A DNA stretch of 64,000 nt, taken from contig NZ_CP066167.1 in the NCBI RefSeq assembly GCF_016132545.1, forward strand, positions 2,879,001-2,943,000, given 5' to 3'. Shown one piece after another: positions 17,256 through 25,027 of this stretch (positions within the stretch are counted from its first letter, which is position 1; each line of letters opens with the position of its first letter). Source of the stretch: Spongiibacter nanhainus (GTDB taxonomy: Bacteria > Pseudomonadota > Gammaproteobacteria > Pseudomonadales > Spongiibacteraceae). The translations under genes and the position numbers were made by a program. The notes beneath the pieces are model-generated. The model worked only from the letters and a program-made list of their open reading frames with translations, was not told the origin of the DNA and searched no databases.

Positions 17256-18332
17256 ATGGAGTTTTTGCTCTCAGAAGAACAACTGGAAATTCAGGATACG
17301 GTGCGGCGTTTTCTCGACAAAAACTGCCCCTCTACCCGCCTTCACGAATACTTCGACAGTCCAGAGCAACTGCCCGAAGCGATCTGGCAGGGGCTGGTTG
17401 AAATGGGCGTTCCGGCACTGATCGTCCCGGAAGCCTTCGGCGGATTGGGTATGGAGCTGTTGGATCTGGCCATTATTGCCGAGGTACTCGGACAGGCCGC
17501 CGCACCCAACCCGCTGCTCGCTCACACTCTGGCGACGCAAGCCATCATCCACGCTGGCAACGATGCCCAGCGCGAAACCTGGCTGCCCAAACTGGCCAGC
17601 GGCACGTGCCTTGCCAGCTTTGCCGCCGCGGAAACCGGCGGAGACTGGCTGACACCCGCGATGAGTTTGAAAGACGGTTTGTTACAGGGCGAAAAGCAAC
17701 ACGTTTGCCACGCCCAACACGCCGACCTGATCGTGGTGGCGCTGGCCAACAATCACTATGCACTTATCGAAAAAGACGCCTCCGGCCTGAGCATAATCCC
17801 CGAAGACGTCGCCGATCGCACCCGTCCGATGGCGAGCCTTAGCCTTGATAACTGCCCCGCCGAACTCCTATCCAACAGCAGTGAATCCAGCGCAGAAAAG
17901 GTATTGAATACCGCACTGGTGCTGCTGGCCGCCGACTGCTTCGGCGGCGCGGCGCAATGTATTGAAATGGCCGTGGACTACGCCAAAACTCGGGAGCAGT
18001 TCGGCCAGGTCATTGGCAAGTTCCAGGCGATCAAGCACCAGCTCGCCAATATGGCGGTGGATGTGGAGCCCATGCGCGGCCTGTATTGGCACGCCGCCTA
18101 TGCCTTCGACCACGAGCCCGGCGCGGCAAGCCGTCAGGCTGCATTGGCCAAGGGCCATCTCAGCGACCGCTTCCTCCACGTGGCACGGGAAACGGTGCAG
18201 GCCCACGGCGGCATCGGCTACACCTGGGAGTGCGATGCACAGATCTATATTAAACGGGCATTGTTTAACTACGCCTATATGGGCAATGCGGGCCTTCACC
18301 GGAAGCGGGTCGCTGAGCTGGCCGACTGGTAG
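17256..18332 (+). CDS. Acyl-CoA dehydrogenase, subunit B of pair 1
   Basis: A 358-residue ACAD of the shorter type found as partner subunits. The N-terminal helical domain (FLLSEEQLEIQDTVRRFLDK) and the C-terminal HGGIGYTWECDAQIYIKRA motif are present; the middle domain is more diverged (LASFAAAETGGDWLTPAM) than in the gene before it. The glutamate of GYTWE is a plausible catalytic base that the partner lacks. Tight spacing with 16056-17249 supports a heteromeric complex. The electron acceptor would be an ETF, not encoded here. Confidence 0.87.
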   Translation: MEFLLSEEQLEIQDTVRRFLDKNCPSTRLHEYFDSPEQLPEAIWQGLVEMGVPALIVPEAFGGLGMELLDLAIIAEVLGQAAAPNPLLAHTLATQAIIHAGNDAQRETWLPKLASGTCLASFAAAETGGDWLTPAMSLKDGLLQGEKQHVCHAQHADLIVVALANNHYALIEKDASGLSIIPEDVADRTRPMASLSLDNCPAELLSNSSESSAEKVLNTALVLLAADCFGGAAQCIEMAVDYAKTREQFGQVIGKFQAIKHQLANMAVDVEPMRGLYWHAAYAFDHEPGAASRQAALAKGHLSDRFLHVARETVQAHGGIGYTWECDAQIYIKRALFNYAYMGNAGLHRKRVAELADW

Positions 18333-18385
18333 TACCGATATATTGATAACAGGGCGCGCAGCGCACCTGAGTGGAGACAACAACG

Positions 18386-19354
18386 ATGAAAACACGCGTT
18401 ACTGAATTACTCGGCACCCGCTACCCCATTATTCAGGGCGGCATGCAGTGGGTGGGCCGCGCCGAGCTGGCCTCAGCGGTTTCCAATGCGGGCGGCCTGG
18501 GCATTCTCACCGGCCTGACCCAGCCCACCCCCGAGGACCTTGCCAAGGAAATCCAGCGTTGTGGGGAGATGACCGACAAACCCTTCGGCGTCAATATGAC
18601 GGTCTTCCCCACCATCAAACCGCCCCCCTACGCCGAATATATCGACGTGATCATCAGCAATGGCATCAAGATAGTGGAAACCGCTGGTCCCGGCGCGGTG
18701 GAATTTATGCCGAAAATGAAAGGAGCCGGCATCAAGATCATCCACAAATGTGTGGCGGTGCGCCACGCATTGACCGCACAGGGCCTGGGTGTGGACGCCA
18801 TCAGCATCGACGGTTTTGAGTGCGCTGGCCACCCCGGTGAAGAGGACATTCCCGGCATGGTATTGATCCCGCTGGCAGCGCGGGCGCTGAATATTCCGGT
18901 GATTGCCTCCGGCGGTATCGGCAGCGGTCGCGGCATGGCCGGCGCACTAGCCCTTGGCGCCGAGGGGATCAATATGGGTACCCGCTTCTGCGCCACTAAA
19001 GAGGCCCCGCTCCACGACAACATCAAGCAAGCTCTGGTCAGTGCGAAGGAGCAGGACACCAACCTGATTTTCCGCACTCTGAAGAATACCGCCCGGGTGC
19101 TGAAGAACGATATTTCCAATCAGGTAGTGGAAATCGAAGGCCGCCCCGGCAAGACCGATTTCGCCGATCTACGCGACTTGGTCGCCGGCGTGCGAGGCCG
19201 CGCCGCCCTGGAAGCCGGTGAAGTGAATGACGGCATTATCACCGCTGGTATGGTCGTCGGCCTAGTCGACAGCATTCCCAGCTGTGCCGAATTGATTGAG
19301 GACATTGTCGCCGAGTGCAAACGCGAACTGGCCCGAGCCAATAGTTATATGTAA
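18386..19354 (+). CDS. Nitronate monooxygenase-like FMN flavoprotein
   Basis: A 322-residue TIM-barrel flavoprotein of the 2-nitropropane dioxygenase/FabK-like family: PIIQGGMQWVG at the N-terminus, the GFECAGHPGEED loop with the family His, and the phosphate-binding ASGGIGSGRGMAGALALGAEG. In catabolic operons such proteins more likely act as enoyl reductases or general flavin oxidoreductases than on nitronates, so the family name should not be taken as function. The ATG at 18386 is preferred to the GTG at 18371, because the GTGGAG overlapping that GTG serves well as its ribosome site. A second, distinct paralogue is at 49443. Confidence 0.85.
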   Translation: MKTRVTELLGTRYPIIQGGMQWVGRAELASAVSNAGGLGILTGLTQPTPEDLAKEIQRCGEMTDKPFGVNMTVFPTIKPPPYAEYIDVIISNGIKIVETAGPGAVEFMPKMKGAGIKIIHKCVAVRHALTAQGLGVDAISIDGFECAGHPGEEDIPGMVLIPLAARALNIPVIASGGIGSGRGMAGALALGAEGINMGTRFCATKEAPLHDNIKQALVSAKEQDTNLIFRTLKNTARVLKNDISNQVVEIEGRPGKTDFADLRDLVAGVRGRAALEAGEVNDGIITAGMVVGLVDSIPSCAELIEDIVAECKRELARANSYM

Positions 19355-19411
19355 GTGTGGGCTTAACGGCGTTACTCCGGCTTCTACAAAGATAAAATTG
19401 AGAAGGTCTTT

Positions 19412-20578
19412 ATGAAAATAGCCAAACAGGCAGCAGTTGTCGGTATAGGATCTACACCCTACTACCGTCGCGGCGAGTCTCACCCCCAGACATTTAATGA
19501 AATGATCTGCAAGGCCGTTATCGCCGCCACCGAAGATGCTGGTCTATCAATAAAAGACATCGACGGCTTTTCCTATTACTCCTCCGGCACCGATACCCCG
19601 CTGTTGATGGAGTCGCTGGGCATTCCTGAAGTGCGCTACTCCTCCATGGTCACCAGCGGTGGCGGCGGCAGTGTGGGCGCGGTACAAAATGCGGCGATGG
19701 CGATTGCCACCGGCGCCGCCAACGTCGTCGTAGTGCCCTTTTGCATGCAGCAGCCCATGGGCAAGCGCTATGGCTCCATCATGTCCCAAATTGACCCAAC
19801 ACCAGACAAGGCCTTTTTTATGGCCGGCGGGCTGGTAGGGCCGGGGCACTTCTTTGCCATGTTGGCCAAGCGTCATATGCACCAGTACGGCACCCGCCGG
19901 GAAGCCTTCTGTGAAGTGGCTATATCGACTCGCGAAAATGCGATCACTCGCCCCCAGGCGCGCTTTCGAACGCCATTAACCAAAGAAGAATACTTTGCCG
20001 GCCCGATGATTGCCGACCCGCTATGTCGCTACGATTTCTGTCTGGAAAATGACATCGCTGGCGCCCTGATTTTAACCAGCGCCGAACGCGCCAAAGACCT
20101 CAAGCAACGCCCCGCCTATGTGCTCAATGGCGAACAGGGTGGCCGCCGAGAATGGGGCCGGGCCATTGCCTGGATGAATATGCCCGACGAGTATTTCGCC
20201 TCGGCGGGCTACGCCAGCATTGCCGAGCACCTCTATGGCGATGCTGGTATCACCGCTGCCGATGTCGATGTCGCCCTGCTCTACGACCACTTTTCTCCCA
20301 TGGTGGTGATGCAGCTCGAGGATTTCGGGTTCTGCAAACGCGGCGAAGGCGGCGCCTTTGTCGAAGACGGCAACATTCGCTTTAAGGGCGGTAGCATTCC
20401 GGTTAACCCCCATGGTGGCAACCTGTCTGAAGCCTACGCTGTGGGCATCACCCATATGATGGAAGCCGTTGAACAGATTCGTGGCACCGCTATCAATCAG
20501 GTGAAGGATGCAGAAATCGCCCTGGTCACCGGCGGCCCCGCCTCACTGCCCATCAGCGGCCTGCTGCTGTCACGCTAA
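19412..20578 (+). CDS. Ltp2-like thiolase-fold aldolase (SCP-x family)
   Basis: A 388-residue thiolase-superfamily protein of the lipid-transfer/SCP-x branch. The usual nucleophilic Cys position reads TSGGGGSVGA, so it cannot be a normal thiolase. Tyr291 (LLYDHFSP) and Tyr342 (NLSEAYAVG) lie close to the positions of the two catalytic tyrosines I recall for the steroid retro-aldolase Ltp2, which also lacks the cysteine. The next gene encodes a DUF35 protein, the obligate partner type in Ltp2 complexes. The pair is therefore inferred to cleave a beta-hydroxyacyl-CoA with a tertiary hydroxyl, yielding a ketone and a short acyl-CoA. The product identity is unknown. Confidence 0.82.
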   Translation: MKIAKQAAVVGIGSTPYYRRGESHPQTFNEMICKAVIAATEDAGLSIKDIDGFSYYSSGTDTPLLMESLGIPEVRYSSMVTSGGGGSVGAVQNAAMAIATGAANVVVVPFCMQQPMGKRYGSIMSQIDPTPDKAFFMAGGLVGPGHFFAMLAKRHMHQYGTRREAFCEVAISTRENAITRPQARFRTPLTKEEYFAGPMIADPLCRYDFCLENDIAGALILTSAERAKDLKQRPAYVLNGEQGGRREWGRAIAWMNMPDEYFASAGYASIAEHLYGDAGITAADVDVALLYDHFSPMVVMQLEDFGFCKRGEGGAFVEDGNIRFKGGSIPVNPHGGNLSEAYAVGITHMMEAVEQIRGTAINQVKDAEIALVTGGPASLPISGLLLSR

Positions 20579-20588
20579 GGAGAACATC

Positions 20589-21032
20589 ATGAGTGAAATC
20601 GAGATCGCCAAAGCGCCGCCCGATGAACTGTTCCAGCTGGAAACAGACACCTGGACCGAACCCTATTGGAATGGCTGCAAAGACCACATACTGAAGCTGC
20701 CCAAATGCGGGGACTGCCAGCACTACGTGGAGCTGGGCGCCTCCCACTGCCGTCACTGTCTATCCCAGAATATTGAGTGGGTCGAACACAGCGGCAAAGG
20801 CAAGGTGTATTCCTTTACTATCGTTCGTTTCCCTGTGATTCCTTCACTGCAGGGCTCGGTGCCCTATGTACCTGCAGTTATTGAACTTGAGGGTGTCGAC
20901 GGTTTGCGATTGATTTCAAATGTTATCGATACACCATTATCAGATATTGATGTCGGCAGCGAGGTCTGTGTGCACTGGCACGACCGGAACGATGGCGTTT
21001 CGCTACCGCGTTTTAAACTAATCAAACCTTGA
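20589..21032 (+). CDS. DUF35 zinc-ribbon/OB-fold protein, partner of the aldolase
   Basis: A 147-residue protein with an N-terminal helix, a four-cysteine zinc ribbon (Cys40, Cys43, Cys54, Cys57) and a C-terminal OB fold (GKGKVYSFTIVRFP onward). DUF35 domains bind acyl-CoA and complete the active sites of Ltp-type aldolases and hydratases. The ATG at 20589 follows AAGGAGAACATC, only 10 bases after the aldolase stop, pointing to stoichiometric co-expression. The reading frame extends further upstream into the aldolase gene but without family similarity. Confidence 0.88.
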   Translation: MSEIEIAKAPPDELFQLETDTWTEPYWNGCKDHILKLPKCGDCQHYVELGASHCRHCLSQNIEWVEHSGKGKVYSFTIVRFPVIPSLQGSVPYVPAVIELEGVDGLRLISNVIDTPLSDIDVGSEVCVHWHDRNDGVSLPRFKLIKP

Positions 21033-21065
21033 ACATCACTTGGGCTCATCGATAAGGATTAAATA

Positions 21066-22376
21066 ATGACTGTAAAAGATGACCGCTATCTTGATCCCGC
21101 CGTGGAAACCATGTCCCGGGAAGATCTGGAGCGCCTCCAAGAATCTCGTATCCTGCAGCTGGTGCCTTACGTTTACCAGCGCTCGCCACTGGTTCGGGAA
21201 CTGTGGGAAAAACACGGCGTCACCCCGGACGACATCAAATCCCTGGCCGACTTCAAGGCCAAGGTCCCTTTTATGGACAAGGATATGATCCGGGATTTCC
21301 GCGACCGCAATGATGATCCCTTTGGTGGTCTGGCCTGTGTAGGGCCACCGCATATGCGCGGCGTCGGCTTTACATCCGGTACCACTGGCGACCCGACGCC
21401 GTTGCCCCGGCCTGAAGACAACGCTGTGCTGATCGCGCTAAAGCGCGAACTCTGGCATATAGGCATGCGCCCCGGCGATACCCTCACCTATTTGCTGTTC
21501 ACCTTCCGTGAAGGCATGATCGCCGATCGCTGGATGGATACCGGCTTTACCCCCATCTGTGTGCAGCACTCACCGCTGGATATTCCCTATCTGATCCAGA
21601 TATCCAAGGAGTATCGTCCCAAGGCGCTGTTTATGATTTCCACGCCGATGATTCTGGGGCTGGAACAGTACGAGAAAAACACCGGCGAAGATATTAAGGC
21701 GGCTTTTTCCTCCTATGAAGGCATTGTTTTCGGCGGCGAACCGATGAGCCCTCATATTCGCAAATTAATGGAACGCTGGGATTTCAACGTGTATGAGTTG
21801 ACCTCGCTGGGCGATGTGGCCACCGCCACTGAATGCAGCGCCCACGATGGCATGCACACCTGGGAAGACGTCGCCCTGATTGAACACCTGGACCCGGACG
21901 GTGACAGCGACGCCGAGGATGGCGGCCGCGGCGAAATGGTGGTCACTGCCCTGCTAGACGACGTGGCACCGCTGATCCGCTTCCGCACCGACGACCTGAT
22001 CGAGTTTACCCGCAAGCCCTGTACCTGCGGACGCACCCACGGCCGCATGAAGCCCCTTGGTCGCAAGGGCGACGAATTGGTGGTGAACGGCAGATCTGTG
22101 CTGCCCATCGATATCTTCCCCTTTATCGGCGACTTCCCGGAAACCCGCACCGGCCTGTTCCAGATCATCCGGCCCCAGCGAGAAACCGACATCCTGAAGC
22201 TGCGAGTGGGCTACGACATTGATGCCCTCCAGGATGGCGAAAACGCGCTTATCGAACGCATCAAAGCCCGGATTAAATCGGAACTGGATTTACCCTCCGA
22301 CATCGAGCTGATGACCAATGACGAGATGGTCAAACTTGGACCTCCCAATAAAATTCCACGGGTGAGCAAATCATGA
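21066..22376 (+). CDS. PaaK-like AMP-dependent CoA ligase
   Basis: A 436-residue phenylacetate-CoA ligase-type adenylating enzyme, of the usual PaaK length. The P-loop reads GFTSGTTGDPTP near 97-108, the RFRTDDL motif follows later, then a CTCGRTHGR zinc-like segment typical of PaaK, and the C-terminal lysine region GPPNKIPRVSK. It should activate an aromatic, cyclic or short branched acid. It overlaps the next gene by ATGA, which implies translational coupling. It could also act on a ring-derived acid released by the aldolase step; that is inference. Confidence 0.85.
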   Translation: MTVKDDRYLDPAVETMSREDLERLQESRILQLVPYVYQRSPLVRELWEKHGVTPDDIKSLADFKAKVPFMDKDMIRDFRDRNDDPFGGLACVGPPHMRGVGFTSGTTGDPTPLPRPEDNAVLIALKRELWHIGMRPGDTLTYLLFTFREGMIADRWMDTGFTPICVQHSPLDIPYLIQISKEYRPKALFMISTPMILGLEQYEKNTGEDIKAAFSSYEGIVFGGEPMSPHIRKLMERWDFNVYELTSLGDVATATECSAHDGMHTWEDVALIEHLDPDGDSDAEDGGRGEMVVTALLDDVAPLIRFRTDDLIEFTRKPCTCGRTHGRMKPLGRKGDELVVNGRSVLPIDIFPFIGDFPETRTGLFQIIRPQRETDILKLRVGYDIDALQDGENALIERIKARIKSELDLPSDIELMTNDEMVKLGPPNKIPRVSKS

Positions 22377-23068
22377 CTGAGACCAGCCTTCACAAAACCA
22401 CCATGCTGCCATTGACCGTTGGGCGCTTTCGCAATACCGACGGTGGCTTCACCACACTGCCCTTCTCACTGGTGGAGCAAGACCGTGCCCGACGCTATGC
22501 CTTGCGAGTATTGAATACTTTTCACTTTCGCACCGGCAGCAATATTCTGCTCACCACCACCTTTGATGAAACTCTGCAGTTCATGCCCTTCGAGCGAGCG
22601 GTGATGACCTACGGCATGGTGGCGGTGTCCGCCGACTCCACCCCCTGGGATGCCAAGCGGGTGGAATCTATCGTCCGCCGCTTTAATCTGACCGCCGCTG
22701 CGGGAATCTGCAAAAACGTGGTCGACGGTCTCAGCCAACTGGGCTTTAAGGCCGAGGAATTGTTTGCAGGCATTCCAGTGTGGGCCCGGCAGGACACCTA
22801 CGATAGCCTCAAGGCCTTTCCCGATATGCGTGTCTACCGCTATTTGGAAGCGGGTCCATTGGTGGGTTTTGAGTGCAGTCAGGGCAATGGCGTGCACATT
22901 GACCGTTTCGAATGGGATATCGACGAGGTCGATGGCGAGATTGTGGTCAGCAGCCGCTTGCCCCGCTGCACCGAGTTCAGCCAATTTCACACCGGACTGA
23001 AGGGCCGCATCGACAGAAGCGCCTGCAATTGCGGCAACACCGATCCGCGCATCCTTCCCGATCAGTGA
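22373..23068 (+). CDS. Short protein resembling a degenerate PaaK-like adenylating enzyme
   Basis: A 231-residue protein without a family I can name confidently. The middle (SIVRRFNLTAAAGICKNVVD) and the C-terminal CNCGNTDPRIL resemble the PaaK fold, including its cysteine-rich segment, but the whole P-loop (TSGTTG-type) and the C-terminal lysine subdomain are missing. It starts within the stop of the intact PaaK-like gene (4-base overlap), so the two are translationally coupled and may form a complex. It could be a regulatory or scaffold paralogue, or a non-adenylating acyltransferase. The reading frame is clean and not an obvious fragment. Confidence 0.5.
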   Translation: MTETSLHKTTMLPLTVGRFRNTDGGFTTLPFSLVEQDRARRYALRVLNTFHFRTGSNILLTTTFDETLQFMPFERAVMTYGMVAVSADSTPWDAKRVESIVRRFNLTAAAGICKNVVDGLSQLGFKAEELFAGIPVWARQDTYDSLKAFPDMRVYRYLEAGPLVGFECSQGNGVHIDRFEWDIDEVDGEIVVSSRLPRCTEFSQFHTGLKGRIDRSACNCGNTDPRILPDQ

Positions 23069-23102
23069 TAGCCGACAGCCCGACGACAGGAGCACCGCAT
23101 TT

Positions 23103-24650
23103 ATGACCCTCGGTCACCCCGCCTACCAGCAGATCCGCATGCACGGCCTTGGCGATGTGCTGCGAGAGCATACCCGCTCCCGGCCAACGATGACCGCCGT
23201 GGTCGATGGCGAGCATCGCCTGAGCTGGCCCGAGCTGGATCAGCGGGTCAATCAGTTGGCCCAGTATTTTCTCGCCAATAAGCTGGATGAGGAGGGTCGC
23301 ATCCTGTGGCTGGGCCAGAACTCCTTCCGTTTATTGGAGTGCATCCTGGCCTCCGCCAAAATCGGTGCCATGGTTTGCCCCATCAACTGGCGCATGAGCG
23401 CGGCGGAAATCGGCAGCGTGATTGAGGACTTCACTCCCCAACTGGTGGTCTGGCAACAGCGGGACCTGGGTGACACCGCCGAACAGGTCCGGGCAGCGGC
23501 CCGGCACCATTGCCAATGGATTGCCCATGATGGCAATGATGACGCCAGCTACGAGAGCCTCATTGCCGGGCAGAAGCCAGTGGACCCCGAGCTGGCCATC
23601 CACAGCGACACCCCGGTAGTGGCCATGTATACCGCTGCCTTTGATGGCAAACCCAACGCGGCTCTGCTGTCCCAGTCAGCCATGCTCTACCAGAGCCTGA
23701 TGATCGCCTACGGTTATAGCATCACCGATCAATCCAGCAATCTGAATTCAGGGCCTCTATTCCATCTCGGCACCATGTTGGCGACCTTTGCCACCTTTAC
23801 CTTTGGCGGCAAAAATGTGTTTATCGCCCGGGTCGATGCCGAGCAAATGCTCAAGCTGATCGAGGCAGAACGCGTGTCCCACGCCTTTGTCGCCCAACCG
23901 ACACTGCTACAGATTCGAGAGATCAACAAAGACGGCAAATACGACACCAGCAGTCTGTGGTCCAGCGCCGATGCCCCGGAGTGGACCAGCCCCCTGTGCA
24001 TGCCCAAGGACTCCCCCTTTGCCCTACAGGCCAGGGTCTACGGCCAGACCGAGGTAATGGGCTTTACCACCTTTGGCTTCCTAGGTGGTGGCGGCGCTGG
24101 TCGCGTCTCGCCCTTGGCCCAGTTGCGGATTGTCGATGCCCAGGGCAACGAAGTGCCCCCCGGCGAAAGCGGCGAAATTGAAGTGCGGGGCGTTCAGGTG
24201 ATGAACGGCTACTACCATCGGGATGACGAAAACCAGCGTAGGTATCACGACGGCTGGCACCGCACCCGTGACCTGGGCAAGCGCCTGGAAGACGGTTCGG
24301 TGGCCTTTGTCGGCCCCAAAACCACCATGATCAAATCCGGTGTAGAGAATATCTACCCCGCCGAGGTTGAAGGCTGTATTCGCCAGCACCCCGCTGTGGC
24401 TCAGGTCTGCGTGATCGGCGTCCCCGACCCGAAATGGGAGCAGAATGTCAAAGCCCTGGTGGTGCTGAAACCCGACACAGAACTGACTGCGGATGACGTG
24501 ATAGAGCATTGCCGTCAGCAAATAGCCTCTTACAAAAAACCCAAAATCGTCGAATTCGTTAGCGAGATACCCTGCTTACCCGACGGCCAGCCCGACCGCA
24601 AAAAGGCGGACGAGCTGTTCGGCGGTGGCGGCTATCCCGTAAGCGGCTGA
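23103..24650 (+). CDS. AMP-binding acyl-CoA synthetase with altered P-loop
   Basis: A 515-residue ANL-family protein. The C-terminal two thirds are standard: VYGQTEVMGF, a GWHRTRDLGK hinge segment, GPKTTMIKSGVENIYPAEVE and a DRKKADELF lysine region. The nucleotide P-loop, however, reads YTAAFDGKPNAA where YTSGTTGKPK is expected, so the Thr/Ser-rich turn is lost. Similar variants exist in actinobacterial and proteobacterial FadD-like proteins and may still work, so inactivity is not assumed. An AGGAG leader supports the start. It is the third ligase-type gene of this operon, which suggests that several acids of one pathway are activated in turn. Confidence 0.82.
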   Translation: MTLGHPAYQQIRMHGLGDVLREHTRSRPTMTAVVDGEHRLSWPELDQRVNQLAQYFLANKLDEEGRILWLGQNSFRLLECILASAKIGAMVCPINWRMSAAEIGSVIEDFTPQLVVWQQRDLGDTAEQVRAAARHHCQWIAHDGNDDASYESLIAGQKPVDPELAIHSDTPVVAMYTAAFDGKPNAALLSQSAMLYQSLMIAYGYSITDQSSNLNSGPLFHLGTMLATFATFTFGGKNVFIARVDAEQMLKLIEAERVSHAFVAQPTLLQIREINKDGKYDTSSLWSSADAPEWTSPLCMPKDSPFALQARVYGQTEVMGFTTFGFLGGGGAGRVSPLAQLRIVDAQGNEVPPGESGEIEVRGVQVMNGYYHRDDENQRRYHDGWHRTRDLGKRLEDGSVAFVGPKTTMIKSGVENIYPAEVEGCIRQHPAVAQVCVIGVPDPKWEQNVKALVVLKPDTELTADDVIEHCRQQIASYKKPKIVEFVSEIPCLPDGQPDRKKADELFGGGGYPVSG

Positions 24651-24662
24651 GGAGAACACACG

Positions 24663-24989
24663 ATGGCCTGTTGCATTTTTGCCGCAATGATCATCAGCAA
24701 TGTGCTGGTGCACTGGCGACGCCTGAAGGCCTTTTTTGGTTATCAGACTGGTGAGAACCCCGGGGTAGTCAGCGTTGAGGGTGTAGCGCGTAAAAATATG
24801 TCACTACGCTACCGCCTTCGTCGTGGCGCGCTTCCCGCTCTGTTGATTCTGGGCACTGTGGGTTACGGCGCCATGCATTGGCAACATATGAGCCACGAAT
24901 TAGGGCTGGGCAAACCCCAGGTGGTTGCCGCCGCTACCCCTATTGATGCCGCTTTTTTCCAGGGCGCCTACGACTTTATCTGTAACTGA
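24663..24989 (+). CDS. Small membrane protein of unknown function
   Basis: A 108-residue protein not recognised. It has a short hydrophobic stretch at residues 1-15 and a clearer membrane segment at about 56-71 (GALPALLILGTVGYGA) flanked by arginines (RYRLRRG), then a short tail. The start follows GAGGAG closely. It lies 12 bases after the acyl-CoA synthetase and 38 bases before the membrane-anchored LDI-family gene, so it may be an accessory or anchoring subunit of that enzyme. That partnership is inferred from position alone. Confidence 0.6.
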   Translation: MACCIFAAMIISNVLVHWRRLKAFFGYQTGENPGVVSVEGVARKNMSLRYRLRRGALPALLILGTVGYGAMHWQHMSHELGLGKPQVVAAATPIDAAFFQGAYDFICN

Positions 24990-25027
24990 TTTACTGAATC
25001 CACGCTAACAACAATACTGAGGTAACT

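Noticed and set aside
18386-19354. True nitronate-detoxifying activity for the 2-nitropropane dioxygenase-like proteins.
   Set aside because: The family name is broad; the operon context is acyl-CoA metabolism and nothing in the window points to nitro compounds.
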